A stretch of 64,000 nt of DNA from Rhizobium sp. (GTDB lineage Bacteria > Pseudomonadota > Alphaproteobacteria > Rhizobiales > Rhizobiaceae). A model generated the notes under the pieces. It ran no database searches, was not told the origin of the DNA, and worked only from the letters and a program-made list of their open reading frames with translations. Position numbers and translations under genes: made by a program. The stretch is taken from the NCBI GenBank assembly GCA_002796995.1, contig PEKW01000002.1:815990-879989 (forward strand), given 5' to 3'. Shown piece after piece: positions 53,969 through 63,070 of the stretch (positions within the stretch are counted from its first letter, which is position 1; the number at the start of each line of letters is the position of its first letter).

Positions 53969-54658
53969 TCAGAATGCGCCGGCCCATTCTTCCATGGCGG
54001 CGATCACCGCCGGCAGGTCGACCATGCGGGAAATCACCGTCTCGGCGCCGGCATCGGTCAGCCGGTCTGCATGCGACGGATAGGTGTGCGAGGCGCCGGT
54101 AAAGCCGATCACCCGCATGCCAGCGGCGCGCGCCGCATGCACGCCGTGCACGCTGTCCTCGATCACCACGACCTTGTCCGGCGAAACGCCGAACTGGGCG
54201 GCGCCATGCAGGAAGATGTCCGGCTTCGGCTTGACCCGGTCGGCGCCGAGATCCTTGGCGGAATAGATATGCGGCGCGAAGAAATCCTTGAGGCCGACCT
54301 TGGTCAGCATCATGTCGAGCCGCGCCGGCGAGGAATTGGAGCAGATGCAGCGCGGTCCCTTGAGGCGGGCCAGCGCGAACTGCACGCCCTCGATGATCTT
54401 GACCTCGCGGGCGAGCCGCTGGTCGAGCAGCGCTTCCGACTTGTCGAGCAGGCTTGCCGACAGCGGAATGTCGACTTCCTTTTCGACCGCGAGCAGGATG
54501 TTCTTCCAGGTCATGCCGGCAAAGCGCTCGCCCATTTCCTCGACCGAGATCGGATAGCCGGCCTCGGCGAGCAGCTTGGATTCGACCTTGGCCGCGATGA
54601 TTTCGGAATCGACGAGCACGCCGTCGCAATCGAAGATGGTGAGGTCGAAGCCGCTCAT
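53969..54658 (-). CDS. HAD-superfamily phosphatase (beta-phosphoglucomutase-like)
   Basis: A 229-residue HAD subfamily IA hydrolase. Motif I is IFDCDGVLVDSE (nucleophile Asp about residue 8), motif II is in CICSNSSPARL, motif III Lys in GADRVKPKPDIFLHGA and motif IV VVIEDSVHGVHAA. A cap domain lies at about 18-85. Likely a sugar-phosphate or phosphoglycolate-type phosphatase. ATG 54658 (MSGFDLTIF) is the natural start. Confidence 0.88.
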   Translation of the reverse strand: MSGFDLTIFDCDGVLVDSEIIAAKVESKLLAEAGYPISVEEMGERFAGMTWKNILLAVEKEVDIPLSASLLDKSEALLDQRLAREVKIIEGVQFALARLKGPRCICSNSSPARLDMMLTKVGLKDFFAPHIYSAKDLGADRVKPKPDIFLHGAAQFGVSPDKVVVIEDSVHGVHAARAAGMRVIGFTGASHTYPSHADRLTDAGAETVISRMVDLPAVIAAMEEWAGAF

Positions 54659-54737
54659 GGGGGAGATCCGTCTAATCGTCTTGGGAAGGCGCTTCACCTA
54701 CACGATGATCCGGCAAAGGACAATCCGCGAGTTGATT

Positions 54738-55310
54738 TCAGCCGGCCGTGCCGGGGGAGGCGAGCGCCAGCAATTGCGGCTCGAGGGCCGACAGGTCGCG
54801 CGGATGTGCACGGTCCTGCCCCATCATGTCGGCCATCCACACCCCGTCGGCGGCGAGCCGGACGATCTCCATATGCACTGTGCCGTCGGTCTCCCGATGC
54901 GCCTCCAGCCGGTCGTCGAGCCAGTCCGACCAGAGCCGGCGCATGCCGGGATCGGCGACCATCGTCACCGAAAGCGCTGCCCAGGGGCTGCGCATGCCGA
55001 GCTTGTGATCGGCAAAGGCGGCCCGCACATAGGCGCGGGTGAAGCGTCCGACCGGTTGTGGATCCTCGGCCATGTAGCGGTCGATCTCGTCGCCGAGCTG
55101 CTGCAGCAGATCGGCGAACACCGCCTCGATCAGTGCCTGCTTGCTGGCAAAGTGATGCAGCAGCCCGCCCTTGGTCACGCCGGCCGCCTCGGCGACCGCC
55201 TGGATGGTGATCGCCGACGGGCCCTGGTCGACGGCGAGCTTCGCGGTTCGGTCGAGCAGCGAGCGGCGGACCTTGTCCGGCTCCTTCTTGCGCATATGGG
55301 CGTTGGTCAT
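54738..55310 (-). CDS. TetR-family regulator of the SMR exporter
   Basis: A 190-residue repressor with the HTH at about 25-60 (GPSAITIQAVAEAAGVTKGGLLHHFASKQALIEAV). The C-terminal domain resembles those of quaternary-ammonium-exporter regulators. Its ATG overlaps the stop of the SMR gene (TGATG), so both are one transcript. A dyad in front of the SMR gene is the probable operator, giving autorepression released by an exporter substrate. Confidence 0.88.
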   Translation of the reverse strand: MTNAHMRKKEPDKVRRSLLDRTAKLAVDQGPSAITIQAVAEAAGVTKGGLLHHFASKQALIEAVFADLLQQLGDEIDRYMAEDPQPVGRFTRAYVRAAFADHKLGMRSPWAALSVTMVADPGMRRLWSDWLDDRLEAHRETDGTVHMEIVRLAADGVWMADMMGQDRAHPRDLSALEPQLLALASPGTAG

Positions 55311-55657
55311 CAGCCGTGCGAAACCGAGTTCGAGAAGACATTCATGACGATGACGCCGGCGACGATCATTCCGATTCCGGCCATGGCGGGCAGGTCGAGC
55401 GACTGCTTGAGCAGCAGCACCGAGATCATCGCTGTCAGCACGATGCCCAGCCCGCCCCAAACCGCATAGGCAATGCCGAGCGGCACGCCCTTCAGCGCCT
55501 GCGAGAGCAGGTAGAACGACACGAGATAGAACAACACCATCGCCGCCGTCGGCAACGGCTTCGAGAACTGCTCCGATTTCTGCAACAGGGTGGTGGCGAT
55601 CACTTCGCAGACAATGGCGCCGCCCAGCGAACCATAGGCAAGAAACAGAGGATTCAT
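55310..55657 (-). CDS. Small multidrug resistance (SMR/EmrE-like) exporter
   Basis: A 115-residue protein with four helices. Hallmarks: AYGSLGGAIVCEVIATTLLQKSEQF (membrane-embedded E18), LSQALKGVPLGIAYAVWGGLGIVLTAMISVLLLKQ. It exports quaternary ammonium or other cationic compounds by proton antiport, or guanidinium in the Gdx branch; the sequence favours the Qac/EmrE kind. First in the SMR-TetR pair, with a dyad about 40 bases upstream. Confidence 0.92.
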   Translation of the reverse strand: MNPLFLAYGSLGGAIVCEVIATTLLQKSEQFSKPLPTAAMVLFYLVSFYLLSQALKGVPLGIAYAVWGGLGIVLTAMISVLLLKQSLDLPAMAGIGMIVAGVIVMNVFSNSVSHG

Positions 55658-55695
55658 CGAAAATCTCGCAACGGGGAAGGTCAGGCGACAAACAT

Positions 55696-55709
55696 ACCGT
55701 CTGGACGGT
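55696..55709. promoter_or_regulatory. Probable TetR operator before the SMR gene
   Basis: A perfect dyad ACCGTC-TG-GACGGT lies 38 bases upstream of the SMR ATG, in the expected core promoter. Confidence 0.6.
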
Positions 55710-55835
55710 TTCTTTGCAAGTCTTCGAAATATCGGAGGCAACCGTTTCAAGGAGCGCCCGCCGATTAAGGACAAGGGGCAGGGGAGCGGGCTATAGGCGA
55801 GGCGATGGGTGAAGCCGTCTATGTGCGGGCAAAAA

Positions 55836-56522
55836 TCAGCCGGCGAGCGGGAACATCGCCGCAAAGCGCCGCTCGCCCTCGGGTGAAAAGACGATGGCCC
55901 GGCTGCCGGGCGCACGCCGCGCATGGCCGTGGGTAAGGAAATGGTCGAGCAGCGCCTTGCCGAGCGCGCCGGAGAGGTGGATGCGCCGCTCGCTCCAGTC
56001 GAGGCAGGCGCGGCAGAGAGGGCGGCGCTGCGCCTTCAGGCCGGCGAGGTCGATGCCATTGTCGCAGACCAGCGCCTCGCCTGCGGGCGTCAGTTGCGGA
56101 TGCTCCTCCTCGCCGATAATGGCGCCGCGGTTCCGCAGGCTGTCGAGCATGCGCACGCCGTAATCGCCGGCGAGATGGTCGTAGCAGATCCGCGCCTTGC
56201 GCAGCGCCGGCTCCTTCGGCCCTACCTTGTGGCGCACATGGCCGCGGGCGGCGGCAAAGCCCATCAGGCCCTCGATCATGCGGCCCACCGCCGGGTCGGC
56301 GAGCGTGAAATAGCGGTGCCGCCCCTGCTTGCGCTGGGCCAGGAGCCCGCCCTCCTCGAGCTTGGCGAGGTGCGAGCTGGCCGTCGGCAGGCCTATGCCG
56401 GCCGCGCCGGCAAGCTCGGTGGCGGTCAGCGCACGCCCGTCCATCAGCGCCAGCAGCATGTTGGCGCGGGCGGGATCGCCGATCAGGGCGGCGAGGCGGG
56501 CAATGTCGGGTCCTTCACTCAT
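55836..56522 (-). CDS. ArsR-family regulator
   Basis: A 228-residue protein. The winged HTH (about residues 8-80) reads LIGDPARANMLLALMDGRALTATELAGAAGIGLPTASSHLAKLEEGGLLAQRKQGRHRYF. A C-terminal domain of about 140 residues follows, with CRACLDWSERRIHLSGALGKALL, common in ArsR/HTH_20 regulators of small-molecule genes. Metal ligands like those of ArsR are not obvious. It is divergent from a NIPSNAP-monooxygenase pair with a perfect dyad over its own start codon. Confidence 0.88.
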   Translation of the reverse strand: MSEGPDIARLAALIGDPARANMLLALMDGRALTATELAGAAGIGLPTASSHLAKLEEGGLLAQRKQGRHRYFTLADPAVGRMIEGLMGFAAARGHVRHKVGPKEPALRKARICYDHLAGDYGVRMLDSLRNRGAIIGEEEHPQLTPAGEALVCDNGIDLAGLKAQRRPLCRACLDWSERRIHLSGALGKALLDHFLTHGHARRAPGSRAIVFSPEGERRFAAMFPLAG

Positions 56523-56544
56523 GCTTCGATCGTAATCGAAGCAT
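56521..56544. promoter_or_regulatory. Perfect ArsR-type operator overlapping the regulator's start codon
   Basis: Ten-base arms ATGCTTCGAT and ATCGAAGCAT separated by CGTA. The left arm begins within the minus-strand ATG of the ArsR gene (56520-56522), and the right arm ends 61 bases before the NIPSNAP start. The TTCGAT/ATCGAA core resembles ArsR sites. Confidence 0.7.
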
Positions 56545-56605
56545 TGCCGTCGGGCAATATGCGAGGAGGGGACATCGATTTGACCACAGCATGAAAGGAA
56601 ACCCC

Positions 56606-56935
56606 ATGATCACCTGCGTCATCCGCTACGAGATAGACCCCTTCGCCAAGGACGCCTTCACCACCTATGCCCGCAACTGGGGTGAGGCGATCCCGCGCTG
56701 CGGCGCCGATCTCGTCGGCTATTTCGCCCCGCACGAAGGCTCCGCCACCACGGCCTACGGCATCTACCACGTCAAGGACCTCGCGGCCTACGAAGCCTAC
56801 CGCGCCCGGCTCGCGGCAGACCCGCTCGGCAAGGCCAATTACGAGTTTGCCCGCAATGCCCGCTTCATCCTCAAGGAGGACCGGCTCTTCCTCAAATGCG
56901 TGTCGGAACTGCCCGCGCTCATGGTGCAGCCATGA
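56606..56935 (+). CDS. NIPSNAP-family protein
   Basis: A 109-residue protein of the NIPSNAP ferredoxin-like fold: MITCVIRYEIDPFAKDAFTTYARNWGEAIPRCGADLVGYFAPHEGSATTAYGIYHV..., then KEDRLFLKCVSE. Function unknown; often paired with antibiotic-type monooxygenases. ATG 56606 has AAGGAAA five bases upstream; the frame also has ATG 56591. Its stop overlaps the next gene's start (ATGA). Controlled by the divergent ArsR. Confidence 0.82.
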   Translation: MITCVIRYEIDPFAKDAFTTYARNWGEAIPRCGADLVGYFAPHEGSATTAYGIYHVKDLAAYEAYRARLAADPLGKANYEFARNARFILKEDRLFLKCVSELPALMVQP

Positions 56936-57276
56936 TCGCCGTCATCTTCGAGGTCACGCCCTTTGTCGGCGAGCGGCACCGCTATCTCGACCTCGCCGGC
57001 GAGCTGCGGGCAAAACTGGAGGCGATGGACGGCTTCATTTCCGTCGAACGCTTCGAAAGCCTCACCGTGCGCGGCAAGCTTCTGTCGCTGTCCTTCTGGC
57101 GCGACGAAGACGCGGTGCGCCACTGGCGCGAGACGGAGGAACACCGGGCGGCGCAACAGGCGGGACGCGGCGGCGTGTTCGCCGACTATCGCCTGCGCGT
57201 AGCCCACGTGCTGCGCGACTACGGTCTTCATCAACGGGAGGAGGCGCCGCCCGACAGCCGGGCCATCCATGGATGA
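56932..57276 (+). CDS. Antibiotic-biosynthesis-monooxygenase (ABM) domain protein
   Basis: A 114-residue ABM-fold protein: EVTPFVGERHRYLDLAGELRAKLEAMDGFISVERFESLT...GKLLSLSFWRDEDAVRHWRETEEHRAAQQAGR. The Trp/His-rich helix (WRETEEHRAAQ) is typical of ABM or heme-degrading-type dimers. It overlaps the NIPSNAP gene by four bases, so the two are translationally coupled and may form a heteromeric alpha-beta barrel. Substrate unknown. Confidence 0.85.
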   Translation: MIAVIFEVTPFVGERHRYLDLAGELRAKLEAMDGFISVERFESLTVRGKLLSLSFWRDEDAVRHWRETEEHRAAQQAGRGGVFADYRLRVAHVLRDYGLHQREEAPPDSRAIHG

Positions 57277-57342
57277 CCTCCCGCCGGCGGTCGATGGGGG
57301 GCTCGTCTCGACAATCCGCCGGCTGCTGACTATGCAGGTGGC

Positions 57343-58011
57343 ATGGAGAAAGAACACGACGACACCATCGCCAGCCGCATCAGCCGCGCCCTCGCGGAGC
57401 GCATCATCCATGGCGAATTGGCGCCCGGCTCGCGGCTCGCCCAGGACCATATCGCCGAGGAATTCGGTGCGAGCCACGTGCCGGTCCGCGAGGCGTTCCG
57501 GCGTCTCGAAGCGCAGGGCCTTGTCGTCAGCATTCCCCGCCGCGGCGTGCGCGTCGCCTCGTTCGACCTCCGGCAGGTGCGGGAGGTCGCCGAAATGCGC
57601 GCAGCGCTCGAGGTGCTGGCGCTGCGCCATGCCGCGCCCCATCTGACCGGCGCGGTGCTCGACGCGGCCGAGCAGGCGGCGACCGATGCCGACGACGCCA
57701 AGGACGTCCGCGCCTGGGAGGAGGCCAACCGTCGCTTCCATCGCCTGATCGTCTCGACCTGCGGCATGCCGCGCCTGCTCTCCGTCATCGACGACCTGCA
57801 TGCCGTCAGCGCCCGCTTTCTCTTCGTCGCCTGGCGCGCCACCTGGGAAGCGCGCACCGACCACGACCATCGCGCCATCCTTACCTCGCTGAGGCAGGGG
57901 GATGTCGGCGAAGCCTGCCGCATCCTTGAGCGGCACGTCCAGTGGATCGGTCGTGCGCCGGTGCCGCTTCCCGGCCGCCCCGAGACTGAAGGTTTTGCCA
58001 TCGTCGGCTGA
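57343..58011 (+). CDS. bioR: GntR/FadR-type regulator, probably BioR
   Basis: A 222-residue regulator. The GntR winged HTH (about 8-70) includes ERIIHGELAPGSRLAQDHIAEEFGASHVPVREAFRRLEAQGLVV. A C-terminal FCD helical domain (about 85-205, EMRAALEVLALRHAAPHL...RRFHRLIVSTC...DHRAILTSLRQGD) contains likely metal-ligand His residues. BioR is a GntR-family repressor of biotin genes in alphaproteobacteria. The call rests on the fold, on the bioY gene 200 bases downstream and on three BioR-like boxes between. Confidence 0.75.
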   Translation: MEKEHDDTIASRISRALAERIIHGELAPGSRLAQDHIAEEFGASHVPVREAFRRLEAQGLVVSIPRRGVRVASFDLRQVREVAEMRAALEVLALRHAAPHLTGAVLDAAEQAATDADDAKDVRAWEEANRRFHRLIVSTCGMPRLLSVIDDLHAVSARFLFVAWRATWEARTDHDHRAILTSLRQGDVGEACRILERHVQWIGRAPVPLPGRPETEGFAIVG

Positions 58012-58022
58012 ATTTCCCCAAT

Positions 58023-58032
58023 TTATAGATTA
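58023..58032. promoter_or_regulatory. BioR-type box 1
   Basis: TTATAGATTA matches 9 of 10 bases of TTATAGATAA. It lies 12 bases after bioR and 177 before bioY. Confidence 0.5.
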
Positions 58033-58155
58033 AATCGCTCTCCTGCGGAAAAGCCTGTCAGGTATGGATTCTTGTGTCCATCGCTTGGGTGCGCTTCCGC
58101 GAGTCTGCGGATTTCCGCTCCGACCTCGGTTCACTTGTCTTGGCAACACTCAAAA

Positions 58156-58165
58156 TAATAGATAA
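58156..58165. promoter_or_regulatory. BioR-type box 2
   Basis: TAATAGATAA matches 9 of 10 bases of TTATAGATAA and lies in the bioY promoter region, 44 bases before its start. Confidence 0.6.
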
Positions 58166-58185
58166 AAGATTCGGCGTGCATCAAA

Positions 58186-58195
58186 CTATCTATAA
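58186..58195. promoter_or_regulatory. BioR-type box 3
   Basis: CTATCTATAA matches 9 of 10 bases of TTATCTATAA, the reverse form. It is 14 bases before the bioY start and 20 bases after box 2. Confidence 0.6.
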
Positions 58196-58208
58196 AATGG
58201 AGATTGCA

Positions 58209-58799
58209 ATGATGTCTGTCCTCGCTCCCGCCGCTCGCGGCTTCGATCCGCTCGGCATCGGCCGCCGCTCGCTGGCCACCCAGTCCGTGCTCCTGGTCTT
58301 CGGCACGGCCGTGCTGGCGCTCGCCTCGCAGGTGAGCGTGCCCATGGTGCCGGTGCCGATCACCCTGCAGACCTTCGCGCTGACCATGATCGGCGTGCTC
58401 TACGGCTGGCGTCTTGGCGCCCTGACGGTTCTCGCCTGGCTCGGCGAGGCGATGGTGGGGCTGCCGGTTCTCGCCAACGGCAGCGGTGGCCTGGCGCCCT
58501 TCGTCGGCCCGACCGCCGGCTATCTCGTCTCCTTCCCGATCATCGCGGCCCTGGCCGGCCTGCTGGCGGAAAAGGGCTGGACCGGCGAGCGGGTGGTGCT
58601 GAGCTTCTCGGCGCATCTGCTGTCCAACCTGCTGTGCCTGGCCATCGGCGGCGCATGGCTTGCCTATCTGCTGGGCGTGGAGAAAGGTCTAGCCCTCGGC
58701 GTCATGCCGTTCATCCTGGGCGCAGTCATCAAGTCCGCGCTCGCCGCCGCCCTGCTGATGGCGCTCGATCGCCGGACGGGCAAGCCGCTCGACCTCTAA
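58209..58799 (+). CDS. bioY: Second BioY biotin transporter (solitary)
   Basis: A 196-residue BioY with VPMVPVPITLQTFALTMIGVLYGWRLGALTVLAWLGEAMVGLPVLANGSGGLAPFVGPTAGYLVSFPI, the full BioY signature. No ATPase or T component is next to it, so it is a solitary BioY, a form shown in other bacteria to move biotin without BioMN, or it may borrow the BioMN encoded at 2.5-3.8 kb. GGAG lies six bases before ATG 58209. A DUF1284 gene follows after 19 bases. Confidence 0.9.
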   Translation: MMSVLAPAARGFDPLGIGRRSLATQSVLLVFGTAVLALASQVSVPMVPVPITLQTFALTMIGVLYGWRLGALTVLAWLGEAMVGLPVLANGSGGLAPFVGPTAGYLVSFPIIAALAGLLAEKGWTGERVVLSFSAHLLSNLLCLAIGGAWLAYLLGVEKGLALGVMPFILGAVIKSALAAALLMALDRRTGKPLDL

Positions 58800-58818
58800 G
58801 ACAAGGCTTGGCGACCCC

Positions 58819-59241
58819 GTGACCGTCCGGCTCCGTGCCCACCATCTGCTCTGTATGCTGACCTATGTCGGCAAGGGCTATTCCCCCGCCTTCGTCGAGA
58901 ACTACGAGGCGATCGCCGCCCGTCTTTCGGCCGGTGAGGAGATCGAACTGGTAGCGGGGCCGGACGACATTTGCGGGCCGCTCACCGCAGACCCCGATGC
59001 CCATTGCCATGGCGAAAGCGTCGTGGAGCGGGATCGGGCGGCGACGGAGGCCGTCGCCCGCCTGCTCGGCAGCCCCCTTCGCCCTGGCGCCCGCATCACG
59101 CCGGGCGCCAGCCTCCTCGCCCGCCTGCGAAAAACCTTCGCGACCGGCGAGATCCGCACCGCCTGTTCCGGCTGCGAATGGTCCGGCCTTTGTGAAAGCG
59201 TTGCGGACGGCGGCTATGTCGGCGTCCGGGTGGTGCCTTAG
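58819..59241 (+). CDS. DUF1284 cysteine-rich protein
   Basis: A 140-residue protein: TVRLRAHHLLCMLTYVGKGYSPAFVENYEAI with conserved His and Cys, then DDICGPL, DAHCHGES and a C-terminal ACSGCEWSGLCESVADGGY (CxxCxxxxxC). The cysteine set could bind an Fe-S cluster or zinc. Function unknown. It begins at GTG 58819, directly after bioY, an arrangement that I recall from other rhizobia; a biotin link is inferred. Confidence 0.8.
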   Translation: MTVRLRAHHLLCMLTYVGKGYSPAFVENYEAIAARLSAGEEIELVAGPDDICGPLTADPDAHCHGESVVERDRAATEAVARLLGSPLRPGARITPGASLLARLRKTFATGEIRTACSGCEWSGLCESVADGGYVGVRVVP

Positions 59242-59368
59242 AGCGGCGGCTGCCCTTCTCCCCGCCTGCGACGAGACGGTGGCGCGAAAGCGCCGGATGA
59301 GCGGCAGAGCCGGAGGCAGATGACACGTCCCGCGACCTCTGGCAGACTGGCCGCCGGGAGGCACCGCC

Positions 59369-59710
59369 ATGATCACCCTCGACACCCTGCGCGACATCAT
59401 TCTCGCCCTGCCGGGCACCGAGGAGACCACCTCCTGGGGTTCGCCTTCCTTCAAGGTCAACGGAAAGGCCATGCTCTTCTGGAACCCGACGCATGACTGC
59501 CCTGTGTTCAAGGTGCCCTTCGAGGAGCGCGACCATCTGATCGAAGTGGAGCCCGACACCTTCTTCACCACCGACCACCACCGCCCCCATCCGCTGGTGC
59601 TCGCCCGCCCGGACCGCGTCGACATCGAATGGGTGCGCGCCAACCTTACCCGCGTCTGGCGCGCGCAGGCGAAGAGGGCCGTGGTCAGGGCTTGGGATGC
59701 GGAGAACTAG
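59369..59710 (+). CDS. MmcQ/YjbR-family protein
   Basis: A 113-residue CyaY-like-fold protein: DTLRDIILALPGTEETTSWGSPSFKVNGKAMLFWNP, ending IEWVRANLTRVWRAQAKRAV. The LPGxxE...PSFKV pattern is typical of YjbR/MmcQ. Usually described as DNA-binding by fold, function unproven. GGGAGG precedes the ATG. Confidence 0.88.
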   Translation: MITLDTLRDIILALPGTEETTSWGSPSFKVNGKAMLFWNPTHDCPVFKVPFEERDHLIEVEPDTFFTTDHHRPHPLVLARPDRVDIEWVRANLTRVWRAQAKRAVVRAWDAEN

Positions 59711-60063
59711 GTTCCGCGGCGGGGAAAGCTTGACGCGCTGGACGAACGTCAGCGCCGGGGGACCGGTGTCGGATCCAGGAACACACCCCCTCTGGTCTGC
59801 CGGCCATCTCCCCCCACAAGGGGGGAGAAGTCGCGTGGCGGCGCCTTGGCTCATGGGCAGACGGAGCAAAGCCCCTCCCCCTTGTGGGGAGGGGTTGGGG
59901 AGGGGATTTCGTGCGGTGCCGGGGAGGCGACGCCCTACTCAGGGGTGAGTGGACGCATCTCTCGGCGCACAAGCAGTTGGGCCAATTTCCGCCAGACACT
60001 GACGTGAGGCTTTTGGGCGCCGCGACCTACCCGCGCGCAGCCCAATTCGGCGTACCGCTCCGC
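59711..60063. repeat. Intergenic region with a second copy of the interspersed repeats
   Basis: Holds CTGCCGGCCAT...CAAGGGGGG (59797-59828) and CCCCTCCCC...GGGGAGGGG plus TTGGGGAGGGG (59872-59905). These are the same units as at 3.9-4.0 kb but in opposite order. A decayed relative (CTTCTCCCC...GGTGGC) sits at 59252-59310. No gene is visible between the YjbR-like and carbonic anhydrase genes. Confidence 0.75.
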
Positions 60064-60885
60064 TCAGCTGATCTTGTCGATGAATTCCACTTCACCGGTG
60101 GCGATGTCGTAGACCGCGGCGACGATCTTCACATGGCCCTCGTCGACGAGATGCGACACGATGTGGCTTTCCTCGACGATGCGCTTGGCGCCCGACACCG
60201 CGTTGTTGCGCACCGTCTGTCCGACGAAATCCTCCGATTTGAACAGGGCGGCCAGCGCGACGGGCAGGATCGGCTGCACCATCTTGCCGATCGATCCTTC
60301 AAGCTCGACGCCCTTTTTCACCACGTCGCAGGCGGCTGAAACCGCGCCGCATTTCTTGTGCCCCATCACGACGATCAAGGGCGCATGCAGATGCTCGGCG
60401 CCATATTCGATGGTGCCGAGCGCGCCGGTATCCAGAACGTTGCCGGCATTGCGGATGACGAAGAGCTCACCGAGCGTGACCCCGCCGAAGATCAGCTCCG
60501 GGGTCACCCGGCTGTCCGAACAGGTGAGCACGATCGCCCAGGGGTGCTGGCCGCCCGCCAGTTCCTCACGGCGCTGGGCAAGGTCCGCGGCGCAGGCATT
60601 GGCATCCTCGACGAAGCGGCGATTGCCTTCCTTGAGTTTGGCCAGCGCCTGCTTGGGCGAAAGTGCCGGGGCCTCGGCCGTATGCGGGTCGGCGGCCGGA
60701 GCTTCGGCGGTTGAAGCATGGGCGGCCGGCGCTTCTGCAGCATGTGGGTCCGCAGCCGCCGCAGGGGCGGCCTTCTTGTCGGAGGCGAGGGCCGGCAGGG
60801 CCACCGTCGAGGCGGCAAGGCCGATGCCGGCGAGTTTCATCAGGTTGCGGCGATTGAGGCGCTGGTTATCACAGTCGAGGCACAT
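60064..60885 (-). CDS. Exported beta-carbonic anhydrase with Ala/Pro/His-rich linker
   Basis: A 273-residue protein. A twin-arginine-like signal (NRRNLMKLAGIGLAAS, residues 11-26) suggests Tat export. A repetitive linker (about 38-74) repeats AEAPAADPHTAEAPA-like units with several histidines. The beta-CA domain (about 77-273) has the zinc ligands C122 in TCSDSR (with D124 and R126), H176 and C179 (GHKKC). It interconverts CO2 and bicarbonate, probably in the periplasm. The linker and signal distinguish it from the cytoplasmic enzyme. Confidence 0.9.
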   Translation of the reverse strand: MCLDCDNQRLNRRNLMKLAGIGLAASTVALPALASDKKAAPAAAADPHAAEAPAAHASTAEAPAADPHTAEAPALSPKQALAKLKEGNRRFVEDANACAADLAQRREELAGGQHPWAIVLTCSDSRVTPELIFGGVTLGELFVIRNAGNVLDTGALGTIEYGAEHLHAPLIVVMGHKKCGAVSAACDVVKKGVELEGSIGKMVQPILPVALAALFKSEDFVGQTVRNNAVSGAKRIVEESHIVSHLVDEGHVKIVAAVYDIATGEVEFIDKIS

Positions 60886-62448
<1,563 letters not shown>

Positions 62449-62520
62449 CGATCCGCCCAGCTTTGCCAGTCCGGAGTTTCTCCGGCCGGTCTTGTACCTC
62501 TAGTCCCGGCAGGAGAGCCT

Positions 62521-62550
62521 TGACGCCCGGTGCGAAAGCGCCGGGCGTCA
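62521..62550. terminator. Strong hairpin between convergent ccrM and SnoaL-like genes
   Basis: Ten-base arms TGACGCCCGG and CCGGGCGTCA with a short inner stem and GAAA loop, 73 bases after ccrM and 22 beyond the SnoaL-like stop. No T-run. Confidence 0.5.
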
Positions 62551-62571
62551 TCCGTTTCGGGCGTGCCTGTC

Positions 62572-62934
62572 CTAGACCTTGTAGTCGGTGACCACGACCG
62601 AGACGATCTTGCCGTCCTCATTGAAGGTGATGGTCTCTTCGCCGAAGCGGATCAGCGGCTCGCCGGTCTCGGCATTCGTCGCCTTCAGCCGCCAGACGGA
62701 GCGGGCGGCGAGCGGCGAGACCGCCTCGATCAGTTCGTCGACCGCCTGCTGGTCGGGATAGGTTTTGAAATACTGGCGGAACGCCTTGAGGATCGCGTCG
62801 CGGCCCTCGAGCCCTCCGACCTTCACCGAGCCATAAACGGCGTCCTCCGCGTAGAAGTCCTCGATGACGGCGAAGTCGAGATCGTTGACGGCGTCGAGAT
62901 AGCGCTTGGCGGCGGCGACGGGATCGAAGGTCAT
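62572..62934 (-). CDS. SnoaL/NTF2-like protein
   Basis: A 120-residue NTF2-like fold protein, MTFDPVAAAKRYLDAVNDLDFAVIEDFYAEDAVYGS, ending RFGEETITFNEDGKIVSVVVTDYKV, in the SnoaL-like ketosteroid isomerase class. Function unknown. ATG 62934 was chosen because TGGAG precedes it and the upstream frame lacks homology. Divergent from the OGT-like gene. Confidence 0.8.
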   Translation of the reverse strand: MTFDPVAAAKRYLDAVNDLDFAVIEDFYAEDAVYGSVKVGGLEGRDAILKAFRQYFKTYPDQQAVDELIEAVSPLAARSVWRLKATNAETGEPLIRFGEETITFNEDGKIVSVVVTDYKV

Positions 62935-63070
62935 GAAGGCTCCAGGAGGCACGGGGAGAGTGTCAAAGGCTGCCGGCGGATCGCGGCCGGATGCCACCTT
63001 CGCCCAGCCGACAGTTTCGGACAAGTCGGTCCGCCTAACCATTGCGGCGAAACATGGGGATGACGAAGAC

